Source: Amanita rubescens (taxonomy: Eukaryota; Basidiomycota; Agaricomycetes; Agaricales; Amanitaceae). From it: a stretch of 53,273 bases of DNA. Position numbers and translations under genes: made by a program. The stretch covers positions 1 through 53,273 of the forward strand of contig WION01000363.1 in assembly GCA_015039365.1 (NCBI GenBank), in the 5' to 3' direction. Shown piece by piece: positions 11,425-22,415 of this stretch. How positions within the stretch are numbered: the stretch's first letter is position 1; each line of letters begins with the position of its first letter. The notes under the pieces are model-generated. The model saw only the letters and a list, made by a program, of their open reading frames with translations, was not told the DNA's origin and did no database searches.

Positions 11425-13462
11425 TCAATCAAAGAAATCTTCATCTGCATCGTACTTCCTTCCACCGGTTCGCCTGTTTTCACTGAAACTGGGGACGTCA
11501 CCGAGATCATCTTCGTCGGATGAATAGTCGTTCCATCGCCTGGACATTGGCTTCTTGTTCCGGTCTTGAGATTGGCTGACACCTTTATTATTAGGCTGTT
11601 CATCCTGCTTGGTCTTGGCCACAACAGCCTCAGCCGTGCCCCTCTCGTTCGTCTTTTTGTTATCTTCCTTCTCTCCGCTTTCCTTCTTTCCTTCCTTTTT
11701 CTGATTCTTCTTCGTTTCTCTGTCCTCATTCTTTTTCTTCTTCCTCTGGGCCCTTTTTAACTCCTTATATGTCTCGCAAATGCCTTTCTTACACTTGCCC
11801 TTGTGTACCGGGCAAATGATTTCATTCGCTTCTTTGGCATGGGCTTCTGCGGCAGCCTTGCTGCCGGTGGATGGCGAAATAACCGCCACGTTTTCCCACA
11901 AGTTCTCCTGCACTGCCGGCTCGTCTATCTCTTCTTCGATCGCTGAGACGAAGTATTCCCATCTATTTGACTTGTCTTTCCTTCCGATATGAACGGCTGG
12001 GGCTGACGCCTCAGACGGCTGGTAAGCACTCGCCGTCTCCCAGTCCTCGTGATATGTTTCTTCTGTAATTTCTTCGTCATAGTCATTGTCGTAATCGTAC
12101 TCGGTCACATCGATATTAGCGATTACTTGTCCATGTGCAGGTGAAGGCAAGGGTGAACTGGGAGCTGACGATGGTGCGGATATCATGTTATCCCCATCGG
12201 AGTGAACGGAGGAAAAACTGGAACTTCGAGTCCTAGATTTTCCAGTCTCACCATCATCGTCAGGAGTCTTGTTAGTGTCATCGCGTGTGGGGAGTTCAGT
12301 CTTGGTATCCACTTTGGATGAATTTCCTGTCGTAGGATTGGCTTGGGATCTGGAAACGTTACTCGCTCCGGGCGCGGATTGCTTTGTCTTCCACACTGTA
12401 TGCGCAGTCGATGTTGGCGGTGCAGACCATGGAGATTTGATGTTGGACGGCTTGTTCTCCCAAATGGAACGCACGTTTGTGACCGGGGACGCCGAGGTAG
12501 GAGGACGAGTGTTCGGGGCCGCGGTAGAGCTAAGTGGAGGGAAAGACGCCTGGCTTGAAGCCCCTCCTGTTTTCTTCCCTTTGCTATTTGCCGCCCCGGA
12601 ATCTTTGTTCTGCGGAGAGTAGATGCTCTTGCCACTGGTTATAATAGGCGTAGGTGCAGACCTGGTGTTCTTGTCCCGCATTTGCGCCCAGTCCGACGAA
12701 CCGACAACTGTAAAAAGTGATTTAGCTGTTGACTATAGCTGCTATATGCTATGTACCTGGGCGCTGTACGGGAGCAGAAGCCTGCGGCATGGGAACTTGA
12801 GCGCTACTAGTAGGCAAAGGTCGACAAAGCGGTTTCTCTGCCTTGTTTTCGGGCGGCACGTTACACCGGTGTGGAGGGGGATACGGGAGTCTTGTAAACC
12901 TGCACAAGTTAGAAATTGAGTAACAGACTCATGCTAACATTTTACGACTTGCCATTTGCCAATGCCCCAGTTTTTGAAGAAATACTCCTCGACGGGGATA
13001 CACTTCCAACCTGAATTCGTTGTAACTTGAAAATGAGCTGGGCGAGACCGTGCACATACCATCCTTTTGTAGCTCCCTATCTGTTTTATATGTGGAATAG
13101 AAAATCTGGCTCTTATACCCCGCTTCGGATTTATCTGGCTTCTTGAGAAACTCATCCCAACGATGCTCGCCCAGCAAACGTTCGGGAAGCGCATACAATT
13201 TGTCCACAGCAAAGATGACCGCACTAACCTAAGAGTCATTGACCGCATAGGTATTCTCCGATTAGATACAATAGGTGCGTACCCTTGGTTTGTAATAGAG
13301 TGAAATTAAAGGGCCGCTATCTCCCAGAACATTTACGATCCAACGACTAAAGTTGATGTAATCTTCAGATAGCTCGAAGTCGGCGTTTTGGGGGTATGGC
13401 TTCCAACAAGTGTAATACTTGCACGGGTCAGGCCCCTCGGGAGTCTTCGGGCGCTTAACCAT
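11425..13462 (-). CDS. hypothetical protein with Cys/His cluster and lysine-rich tail
   Basis: Exons 13283-13462, 13060-13228 and 12946-13010 join in phase, and the large last exon runs 12707-11425. The exon(s) between 12760 and 12900 are visible (VPPENKAEKPLCRPLP, SAQVPMPQASAP), but their exact edges are not settled. The N-terminal ~140 residues look globular: CKYYTCWKPYPQNADFELSE, VSAVIFAVDKLYALPERLLG, WKCIPVEEYFFKNWGIGKWQ. The rest is disordered, Ser/Pro-rich then acidic. Near the end comes a compact cluster, CPVHKGKCKKGIC, a plausible zinc-binding site, followed by a lysine/glutamate-rich helix and a tail ending DADEDFFD. I do not recognise the family. The cluster plus basic helix suggests nucleic-acid or ribosome binding, but that is a guess. 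Confidence 0.7.
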
Positions 13463-13709
13463 TTAAAAGATACCGAAGAAGACGCGAGTCTACCACGGAT
13501 AAGGCTATACCAGAGAGATCGTGGAGGGAAAAACAAGTCCGATTGCGCTTTGCGTCTGAAGTCTGAAGTCCCAGCTTAGCGCACTAGCCTATAACCATTC
13601 GCTCGTTGATCCAAGATGAGTGCGCGCGGGACAGGCAACCAAATTGTGACCTCACGTCTTGTGACTTTTTGTAGGCGGGTTCGCCCGTCATAAAAAGACA
13701 TCCAATTGC

Positions 13710-15131
13710 TCAAATATCAACAATTTTCCAGAATGGAGAGAGTGAAGGCGCTATCGTAATCGTGTGTAAGAATTGAATTTCTAGCTGAATATTCTGCTGT
13801 TTGTAGAGTTCCTTTAATCTTTCCACGCCCGATGCCAACATGTCCGAACCTAGCACTGCTCCATACACATCGATCGTCACTTTGTTCAGACTTTCAAATC
13901 CAAGTGGGCTAGGTCCCCAAACCCAGTCCACCAGCGCTGTGACTATTTCCTCCACGTTCCGACCCTGGGCAAAGTCCAAGGCGATAGCTATCGTTTGAAC
14001 ATGCCACGCATGACGGAAATACTTTTGAAACATCCGTAAATGTTGGACCGTATCTGTGCGTAGATGGAGACATCGGACTTTGGTTAGGCAATGATAGAGA
14101 ATCCTAACATCATCATTGGTTAATCCGGGTGCCAGTGTCACAAACTCGACCTCTGACGGCAGGGAGTTGAAAAAAGTGGACGCATATCGATTGAAAGACT
14201 CGTCGGAATGGAATTGCAGGCTGGGATATATGTCATTGCGTAACCACAGTTGCTCCAGAGCAGGTGCCCTTATGAATGATATGAAAGCTACACTGTCGCA
14301 GCTGAGGTGCTTCAAAAATGGTAATGCGACAGGATCAATATCATCCGGCAAGATGACTTGCATAGCCTGGCCCAGAACCAACGTTTCTAGATGTCGGGTC
14401 TGCCGGAGAAAGCAAAGGAACTCGTGAGGCATAGTGGAATTCAATGAATGTATCCCAATCGCAGCCATGGTTGACCAATTAAGGGACCAGTCTCGGAAGC
14501 GCCCTAAATGAATACGGCTCAGGGTCTGGCAGTCCTCAAAAAGGTCTGTAAAGGGATTCGTTGGACCAGCGGCGAAGCAATGAACGGTTTCGCTAAGGGC
14601 GAGTCGAATTGATCGCAGACGCAAAAATTGCCCCTTGACCTGATATAACAAAGCTAAATCGAACGCATTCACTGTGAGATTTACGTCCTGCCAGCGAGTG
14701 GATTCCGCCATCACCATTTCGATGATCTTCCGATTGAGATCTAGAAGCTGAGTATGCGCCGAGTAAGATGCAGGACGCGGCAACGTAACCAAATTGAATG
14801 AAATTGGAAAGCCTCTGTTGCGTTCCAGGCAGAGATCAAGGAACGCGATTTGTCGTTCGATAAAGGCAAGATGAGGTAAACCTGGCTTCCAATGCCCGTA
14901 AAATAACCCTCCTTTCAGGTCCAAGCTAAAGGTGCTCCAGAACTGGGGCGAAGAGACAAACACGGATCTCCATCCTTTGCAAATATGCCCAAGATACCAA
15001 GGGAATAAGCTTGACCTCGGCGCCACTAACTTCAGACCTGGAAGAAAATGGCTGAGGACCTCGAATATGAGTTCTGGTTGGAGGGTTTGCCACATGAAGG
15101 AACTTCTGAAATGAGTTCTGAGGTGGTACAA
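13710..15131 (-). CDS. F-box family protein (copy 1)
   Basis: Single long ORF of 473 residues. The N-terminal F-box-like motif reads LQPELIFEVLSHFLPG followed by PWYLGHICKGWRSVFVSSPQFW, the arrangement seen in large agaricomycete F-box families. The rest is a leucine-rich-repeat-like region (LEQLWLRNDIYP, LKHLSCDSVAFISFIRAP). Proteins of this type recruit substrates to SCF ubiquitin ligases; the substrate is unknown. The translation start could be 15131 or the later Met of MWQTLQPEL. A possible upstream exon with MHSEISPSV lies near 15190, resembling the MHSYSISS start of copy 3, but its splice phase does not fit. It is the leftmost of five related loci on this strand. Confidence 0.8.
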   Translation of the reverse strand: MYHLRTHFRSSFMWQTLQPELIFEVLSHFLPGLKLVAPRSSLFPWYLGHICKGWRSVFVSSPQFWSTFSLDLKGGLFYGHWKPGLPHLAFIERQIAFLDLCLERNRGFPISFNLVTLPRPASYSAHTQLLDLNRKIIEMVMAESTRWQDVNLTVNAFDLALLYQVKGQFLRLRSIRLALSETVHCFAAGPTNPFTDLFEDCQTLSRIHLGRFRDWSLNWSTMAAIGIHSLNSTMPHEFLCFLRQTRHLETLVLGQAMQVILPDDIDPVALPFLKHLSCDSVAFISFIRAPALEQLWLRNDIYPSLQFHSDESFNRYASTFFNSLPSEVEFVTLAPGLTNDDVRILYHCLTKVRCLHLRTDTVQHLRMFQKYFRHAWHVQTIAIALDFAQGRNVEEIVTALVDWVWGPSPLGFESLNKVTIDVYGAVLGSDMLASGVERLKELYKQQNIQLEIQFLHTITIAPSLSPFWKIVDI

Positions 15132-15694
15132 AGAATTTACTCGAGGTAGACTTACCGTGGTCGTGTGAGATAACAGATGGACTTATCTCACTATGCATCA
15201 ACACGTGCCATCCATTCCTAACTAACTATAGCTCAGTGACGCAGCTTTGTTGAAGAAAAGGCGACTACCGATAGACAACAACATTATTCTGTGCATGTGT
15301 AGACCGGGAAGTGGGTATAATGCATATGCGGTTATGACTGAATAAACACAGATAGCTGAGAGCGTTATAGCAAGTTTGATTTCAAAACGCATACTCTTCC
15401 CAGCGGTCAATTGCAGCCATCCCAGAGCCGGGGTATGGCATAAGTAAAAAAGTTACCCGTGAGGGCGGTTATCGGATTTAACCACGTTGGTACGTTACGA
15501 CCTTTGGAATTCACAGGGAAGGAGAATGTCAGGACAACCTGACGATCGATAAGAGCAAATTATGGCATACGGACAGGGAATCGGGAAATTTGATGTTGGT
15601 GGTGTGATCAGAGCTGACACTCGGTGGGCAAGCAAAGAATAGTTTCCGAACTTTGTGCGCCATAAGAATCATTCACAAAAAGGAACGAAAACTT
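15132..15694. other. intergenic stretch between F-box loci
   Basis: Apart from the possible upstream exon near 15150-15200, I see no coding sequence, RNA gene or clear repeat. Confidence 0.5.
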
Positions 15695-16480
15695 ACCCTT
15701 GCTTAACCTGGATGTCGACTTTAAATGGGGCCCGCTCCGACTGATGGCCTGCTTCAAAGCAGGAGGAGCGCGTGCAAATTTTAAAGGACTAGTAAGGCAT
15801 CGCTTGAATACTATCCATTATCAATGTAAGCGCCATTATTCGCGACCAGGGAAACAACAAGACGGTTTCGCGCCTGTGACGTAAGGCGACCTGCAAGACA
15901 AGTCATGAAAAACATAGCAGTCAAAACTGGTCGCCGTGCATATTATGAACTGTTGTGGAAAAGAGATGTTTCCTTGCATGTAGCTGGGTCACGAAATTGC
16001 GACATTTGTCCAATCAGAGAAATGCTCTCTCAACGATGATAGCAAGGCAAAAATGCCTTCCAAAGTAGCGTCTATGATTGCCATAGATCCGAGTCCTCGT
16101 CAAGTTTGGAATGGACACTACAGTGAGGTCGAGTGGGCGATCCCCAACGCTGCAAACAGAGGAGAAAGCAACCGCAGACCTCCTCCAGCTCGCCATGCCA
16201 GTCCCCATGGAGATGTCCAAAGTTTTTGACAGCTTATGCAAACATGTCGCCATTTTTTGCAGTGTTCCAGGGGAACAACGACCCGTGTACATTGGTGATG
16301 GATCCGCGAAGTGTAAAGTTCATGTTTGGAACTCCACAGCAACCCACCTCCAGAAGAATGAATGACCAAAGTTTTCGATAGGTCACGAAAGTTCGACGCC
16401 AACTTTTGCATTCCCGGCCAAGGTTCCAAGGAAACAATGATTCTTGGATATTAGATATCGATCCGCGAGCGGTGAGGTAA
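15695..16480 (-). pseudogene. decayed F-box gene with duplicated F-box motif
   Basis: Remnants of an F-box gene of the copy-2 type, out of order and out of frame. At 15695-15750 the minus strand reads ERAPFKVDIQVKQG, matching the C terminus of copy 2 (EWAPFKVEVQFDQ). At 16234-16437 it reads FPWNLGRECKSWRRTFVTYRKLWSF, matching copy 2 FPWNLGRVCKSWRHAFVTYPKLWAF. Just downstream (16014-16290) a second degenerate LFPWN...KLW block is followed by CFLLCLQR-like sequence in another frame. The middle of the gene is missing. The two F-box blocks point to a local duplication before or during decay. Confidence 0.75.
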
Positions 16481-16489
16481 AATATTTCT

Positions 16490-18873
16490 CGGTGGTGTTG
16501 TAGCTAGATGCTCAGGTCGCCGTAACGGGCTGCGGTCCTCGCGGGGGCTGTGGTTTCTGTGCGGGCCTGGCGGACGCCCTTTAAACGTTTGGCTTGCAGG
16601 TTAGCGGGCGCAGTGGGATCAAATCGGGCTGAATCGGGCAATGAAGGACAGTCCCGCGAGATAGCGGGATTGACGCACTTGACGCGATCGAAGGAACTGT
16701 CTTGCTCTTGCGAATGGACTGCCGAACGCGTGAGAAGCGTGGCCCCCCATCGAAGGCAGATACATCATACGACATTGGTGAGCAGCCCTGCGTAGAGTCC
16801 TGGGATGGGCACAACATGGGACGCCATCGAAGATGATGTCGGTCTGGAGAAGGCGGCGGTCGGACCTGGACAACAACGGTGGCGGATGTGGCAGTGAGGC
16901 CAACGGGGACGACAAAATGGGCGAAATCGACCCTAATCGACCCCATTCCAACGGGGATGGCGCTATGGAGCCGATCAGACAACCAGTGACTTATGCATCA
17001 TGATAGATCATGGTTCACCGCAGCAACATCAGTATCAAAATCAAAATTATGATGCAACACATTGATAGCGCCGACAGGATGATTTGCCTTCCAGTGATTT
17101 ACCCATAATAAAAGCGCTTCGCTTGGTTTGCACCCAAGAGCTGGTCTCCTTTCCTCCATCATGTTGTTCTTGCACGAGTTGCTTTTCTTCCTGCTTTTCA
17201 TCTTGCTTGGTCCATCTATGGTTTCTGCTGAGCTTGGCCACCCCCCAACAGATTTAATTCGTCTCCCAGACTTGACACAGCATGGTGGTACTTGGTTACG
17301 AAAACCAGGAACGACGGTCAGTAGATTAGAAGACCAAGTTTCTGTACATCTCACATCTGCCATAGGCCAATCCAAAATACAGTCGGGACGTTATAACAAC
17401 TCCGGGTCAAAGCACTGGGATTGTCAGTTTTCATATTTTTCGTCAGCCAGGAGGGCCGGATGTACTCCTGACACAACGAAACAAGGATCGTCTCCTTGGC
17501 AGGTGGCGCCAGCTGCCAGAGGTATACTACCCCAATACAGCATTTGAGATGCCTTATTAGACTTCCCAGGGCCACATCTCACTTCGAGATAGACTCTCTG
17601 AGTTAAGCATTTGGGAGAGGGGCGGGAAGATTAACCACCAGATAACTTATGCAGAAGTCCACCTGCCCAGCACACAGCGCCCTCCCTCAGGTGGCCGAAC
17701 TGCTGAGCCCCTTCCCGCTGAGTGTGAAGGTACTTGGTATCGGGTAGTAGAAGGGGTTGGTATTGCTAATTTTTACCCGAGTTATTATATATCTCACACG
17801 TGCCACAGCTCGAGGGGGATTCGCACAGTAGTGATGTCATTCTGGTCTCTCCCGGCAAACCGCCGCAACTTGGGCAACTAGAAAGCAATGACATGTCAAT
17901 ATACCCGCCCAATAAGGTAGCAACTATGGGTCGTCTTGTAGGCGGTTGGCTTTTATGGCCAGGTGTCAGTGACCTGCTCCAGTTTTCCTTTTGGATGTCC
18001 CGTTGACTTGGAATCTCAGCGTTCCGGCTGGGAACCTCAACCTAAAGATCTGTTGCTCATCTGGATACAGAATGGGAAGCTCAAATATCGCCTTACCTCA
18101 CCTACACTTTACATACAGAATCAATTCAAGCGGAAAGAGCGGTAGTTTCGTGTCGAGTGCTTCGGTTGGCGTCAGTATCGCAATCAAGACAAGCAATTCA
18201 ATTGTACTAAACGCTCGTTGATCTAGTTATCATTCATTAGTATATCCGCGTTCAATGAATTTTACCATCCTACCATTCTCCCCTAGTCCACCGTTGTGTG
18301 ACTGCGCCGGTACCGTAAAGTACTTTTTGTTAATTCTCCGTGGAGTGTAACTATCATCCGATAAGAACGTTTGCAATGCTCAGGTCCTACCCGGCGCATT
18401 AGGAGGATCTTAAAAACTAGAACACTCGCGATGCATTATGCAATATTGTAAGTAAAAATATCAGAGGATATCGTGGAGTGGTTCCCGCTAGACTCTGCTT
18501 TACGAATATTACAAGTGCTCGAAACATTGTCTTCTCGGCTTCTAGAGTAGGTGACAGATGGCCCATTTCGAACGGGGATAGCCAATAATCCAACCATGGT
18601 AGTTACTCCAGGTCAATTATCGGAAGCGCAACGTTAGAACACCCATCTCCCGCTCAAATCTGACACCGAAATATCTTCGTACGCACTGAAAACGATAATA
18701 TCAGCTCGATATAGCAATTACTCTAATAAGAGGAACACATAGCATACGAACAGAGGCTTTTTTGTGTTATGCCATGACGAATAACAAGGATTACCAGTCG
18801 AACTCCGTAGTATCAAATTCTTGGCTTCGTAGGATGTAAGGTATCTGGTATATAAGTGGAGCGTGAAAACTCA
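16490..18873. other. long stretch without recognisable gene
   Basis: 16505-16980 is GC-rich with no coherent protein. 17000-17570 holds ORFs on both strands that I cannot assign; the plus-strand one starts with a hydrophobic run that could mimic a signal peptide. 17580-18870 shows nothing I can name. It may hold decayed transposon sequence. Confidence 0.4.
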
Positions 18874-20214
18874 CTATTGGTCGAACTGAACCTCGACTTT
18901 GAATGGGGCCCACTCTAATATTGCGTCTTCGGACTCATCAGGGATGGGTTCCGAGTCATAAAAGTCAGGCACCGGATACCAGGCATACCTCCGTTTTATG
19001 ATAATCTTTTCCAACGGCCTCAGCGGGATAGAAGGTTTCCCAATGTATACGCCATTTCGGAACTCCGATATACTCGTCAACACCCCCACTATATCTTCAG
19101 CGCGGTAGGATCCGCAGTTCAAGGTGAGAATGCGCAAGTTGGGAAATGGGGTGGATTCCAGTTCTTCGTCGAAGGATCCGAGCAATGCACATGAAAACCC
19201 ATGGCGCTCGTCGATGCATAATTCTTCCAAGTCAGGGAATGAGTTCATCAGAGACTCGACCTCTATTGTAAATCCTGTGAGGACGAGCTTACGCAAATGG
19301 CAAGATGAGAGCTCGATGAATGCTTCCACGACCTCTCGGTAAAAGTCGAACATCTCATAGCCGTCATCCCGAACAGGATAAATATCAGAGGCTGTCTGCA
19401 AACGAAGTTCCACCAATGAAGGTGCTTTGATTACTTGGAGGATCTGGACGTAATGCACCTCCAGGACGCGTAGGTGCTTAAGATATGTTGGAGGGAAAGG
19501 ACTCGGAGATATATCAGGGGCCCAATTATATCCAGACGCTTTAAAACACAATTCCCGGATGTTGTGCAGGTTTCCCAAGAGAACTTGCAAGGCGCCGTTC
19601 GAGATACCATCCATTGCCAATGTGAATTTAGTTAGTTGCGACAAAGGAAATGACCACGCGTGAGATACGATTACATTTTCGTAATATGCTAAGCCGAATT
19701 GCGTGAGACGAGGGGCATCATCGTGAAAGGCGTCGCAAGCAGAATGTTCATTAGAACACAGCGTGAACGATTGCAACAAGGGAAAACCCCCTGTGCATTC
19801 TATCGTTAGATCGCGAAATTGCAGTGTTTCTCCATATAAAACGATATTTTTCCAACGATGTGAGCAAGATAGGAACGCTTTCCAAGCCCGGATCCACGGC
19901 GATCGTTGGTCCCCGTCATTTTTTTCACGGGCGCAGAAAATGAGGCTAAGTGGGTGATTCCCGGAACGCTGCAAACAGAGAAGAAAGCGGTTGCAAATCT
20001 TCTCCAGGTTCGCTTCATTATCAACAACGATAACGTCGAGAGCGATGAATGCCCAAAGTTTTGGATAGGTCACAAAAGCATGACGCCAACTTTTGCAAAC
20101 CCGGCCAAGGTTCCAAGGAAATAGTGACTCCCGATTATTAGATATTGGTCCGCGAAGGACGAGGTAAAAGATTTCCCCAAAAATCTCGGCCGGAATGTTA
20201 GGCAGAATGGCCAT
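18874..20214 (-). CDS. F-box family protein (copy 2)
   Basis: 446 residues from the Met of MAILPNIPAEIFGEIF; the ORF is open upstream, but the homologous part begins here. The F-box-like motif is IPAEIFGEIFYLVLRG followed by FPWNLGRVCKSWRHAFVTYPKLWAF. Leucine-rich segments follow (LTKFTLAMDGIS, LKHLRVLEVHYVQILQVIKAPSLVELRL, LRKLVLTGFTIEVE, FPNLRILTLNCGS). The C terminus is ILEWAPFKVEVQFDQ. It is the intact relative of the pseudogene at 15.7-16.5 kb, and is likely an SCF substrate receptor. Confidence 0.85.
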   Translation of the reverse strand: MAILPNIPAEIFGEIFYLVLRGPISNNRESLFPWNLGRVCKSWRHAFVTYPKLWAFIALDVIVVDNEANLEKICNRFLLCLQRSGNHPLSLIFCAREKNDGDQRSPWIRAWKAFLSCSHRWKNIVLYGETLQFRDLTIECTGGFPLLQSFTLCSNEHSACDAFHDDAPRLTQFGLAYYENVIVSHAWSFPLSQLTKFTLAMDGISNGALQVLLGNLHNIRELCFKASGYNWAPDISPSPFPPTYLKHLRVLEVHYVQILQVIKAPSLVELRLQTASDIYPVRDDGYEMFDFYREVVEAFIELSSCHLRKLVLTGFTIEVESLMNSFPDLEELCIDERHGFSCALLGSFDEELESTPFPNLRILTLNCGSYRAEDIVGVLTSISEFRNGVYIGKPSIPLRPLEKIIIKRRYAWYPVPDFYDSEPIPDESEDAILEWAPFKVEVQFDQ

Positions 20215-20697
20215 GGTAACTTGATCGGTGTCAAGGTAAGGATGATCGATGATCGAGATCGATGAATCGATGACGTGCTGGTGGCAGCGCGCTCCAGTGC
20301 GCCCAACATTTTCCCGCACTTTTCCTTGAAGGAAAAGATAAGTGTGCGTGCGCACTCGACGTGGCTGTCTTGTTCTCTCTTTCAGCCCTTTCCATTACAT
20401 AGTTCCTACATGAAGACAGGAAGATGCCAACATATCAAAGAATCGTATTGCCCTGCCGTGATGTACCGTAAGGATATCCTGTGAATTCACGAGGACGTAG
20501 CACAGTCAGGAAAATCGGAGCATGGTCTAACAAGTACTGGTTCACACTGATTCGTTCAGTGCGCCAATCAACAGACTTAGGTTTGATCTTATTACAAGCA
20601 AATGGGAGTACCGGATTATAGTACATCTAACGAATGCAACATATAAAGATGGTTTATATTATGATACCTTTCAACCCCCGTCTCTGTTACTCGCCCA

Positions 20698-22032
20698 TCA
20701 GTCTGACCAATCGCTGAACTGTACTACCATCGGGAATGGTCGAGAACTGATGTCCACTTCGAGCCCCTTATCCGTGCCTACCCGTATCAAGTCGCCTACA
20801 GCAGACGAAATATCTTCCCCCCCGCGGTTATTGACATATACCGACAAGAAGCGCAACTTGGGAAATTGACGTTTTTCCCAAGATTCCACCATATTCGTCA
20901 GTTGATGCATAATCGATACGCTACTAGAGGATGTAGGATTCGGCGTCCTGACACCAACGTTTATCTTCTTTAGAGAGCGAGACGCGAGGGACCGCAAAAC
21001 ATCTAGGGAAGAGATTTGTCCAGCGAGGATCAGATGATCAAGTTCGGGAGTACAATCAATGATCGTCGCGATATCGACACTGTGCACGACATCGAATGAT
21101 AAGGTGTTGAGATGGTTTACACCCTGCAGAAAAGTTTTAACTATCTGTGTATCAGCACCAAGTAGAGCATTGGCTAGGTACAACTTCTCCAGCGAAGGGG
21201 CTTCAATGAGCGAAAGGGGAAAATAGTGCTCAACGGAAAATGTCTTGAGGGAAGGTAATTCAACTGGGACAGTGGCCACGTCGTGGCGCAAGGACAATCC
21301 CCTGACTGCGAGTTCTTCGAGAGACGTCATCTGCTCAAGCTCCGCAAAGAACTTATGGGCGGAACGTGGTGCAAGCTGGATATGTAGGACGGTTACGCTT
21401 GACCAACAAAGTCGGTGATAATCAGTCGCATATACGCGCGTGAGATTCGGCGCATCTTCAAAGAGGTCGGAAGCGATGTGATGACGTGAAACCCCGAGAG
21501 GGATACATATTTGGAGCGTATGGAGTTGCCCAAAACGACCTTTCCCTTTATTGAGCGATTCTCCCAGATCAGCTATGAAGCATGCGGCGCGCCAGCGTTC
21601 CGCATGGGCAACTAGAGTTTCCAGAATCTGGATAGCGTAGAGCGACTGTGGAACCTTCATGGCGAACATCATGGCCGCAAAGCTGAAAGAAAATGGATGA
21701 TCTTTGGTGTGCTCGATGCACAATTGGACCAATGCTAAGGCACGCTCGAGTCGGCTTATCGTAGCTGTTTTTGGCAGAGCATGGAAGGAAAAGCGATCCC
21801 AAAAACGTGGTGAGGATATGAAGACTGATCTCCATGACCGAGTGATATGGCCTAGATACCATGGAAATGTTTCAGGAGTGCATACGGATAATGTGGCGTC
21901 CGAAAAGCAATAAGTGAGGATCTCGTATATGAGTTCTGGGTATAGCGTTGCCCAGTTGGTATCATGGACCCTGGGCGCGTTCTCCGATTGTAATTTGTTT
22001 GGTGACTCGGAGGAGATGCTGTAAGAATGCAT
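20698..22032 (-). CDS. F-box family protein (copy 3)
   Basis: 444 residues from the Met of MHSYSISSESPN; the ORF is open back to 22347 (549 residues), so the start is a choice. The F-box-like motif is LYPELIYEILTYCF followed by PWYLGHITRSWRSVFISSPRFW, closer to copy 1 than to copy 2. Leucine-rich segments follow, including SLEELAVRGLSLRH, LPSLKTFSVEHYFPLSLIEAPSLEKLYLANALLG and FPKLRFLSVYVNNRGGEDI. It ends PFPMVVQFSDWSD. It is the closest paralogue of the truncated copy immediately to its right. Confidence 0.85.
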   Translation of the reverse strand: MHSYSISSESPNKLQSENAPRVHDTNWATLYPELIYEILTYCFSDATLSVCTPETFPWYLGHITRSWRSVFISSPRFWDRFSFHALPKTATISRLERALALVQLCIEHTKDHPFSFSFAAMMFAMKVPQSLYAIQILETLVAHAERWRAACFIADLGESLNKGKGRFGQLHTLQICIPLGVSRHHIASDLFEDAPNLTRVYATDYHRLCWSSVTVLHIQLAPRSAHKFFAELEQMTSLEELAVRGLSLRHDVATVPVELPSLKTFSVEHYFPLSLIEAPSLEKLYLANALLGADTQIVKTFLQGVNHLNTLSFDVVHSVDIATIIDCTPELDHLILAGQISSLDVLRSLASRSLKKINVGVRTPNPTSSSSVSIMHQLTNMVESWEKRQFPKLRFLSVYVNNRGGEDISSAVGDLIRVGTDKGLEVDISSRPFPMVVQFSDWSD

Positions 22033-22415
22033 AATGTTGAGTGTTAGAGAGCTGGGTCTAGTTATACTTGAAGACGTCGACTGCGGGCCTGCGGCGTAGT
22101 ACCAGACTGGCCATTGCTTAGTAATTCCATCACTTGTCCGAACTAGTACTTTATTAAATGACATGCAAAGCCCGAGACCTGTGCGTATGTAAAGATACAG
22201 CTGTTTCGAATAGACGAGTATCCAGAAATGAAAATTGGATAACATGTGTTTTGCGTGTTTTGAAAATGATTGACGATTACCAGTACTGAGTCGCCAAGCA
22301 AGAACGATATCACGGGCTGAGGACTTTAGCAGCGGGTGCATCTCCATGACTCGTTACGCGTTACGCTGCTGGCGTCGGATGACATTCACGGTGGCGGTGA
22401 CGCATCTAGTCAAAT

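Noticed and set aside
17128..17547. Plus-strand ORF of 139 codons with a signal-peptide-like start
   Set aside because: The opposite strand is equally open, the part after the hydrophobic run has no protein-like composition or recognisable domain, and no intron or promoter context supports it.
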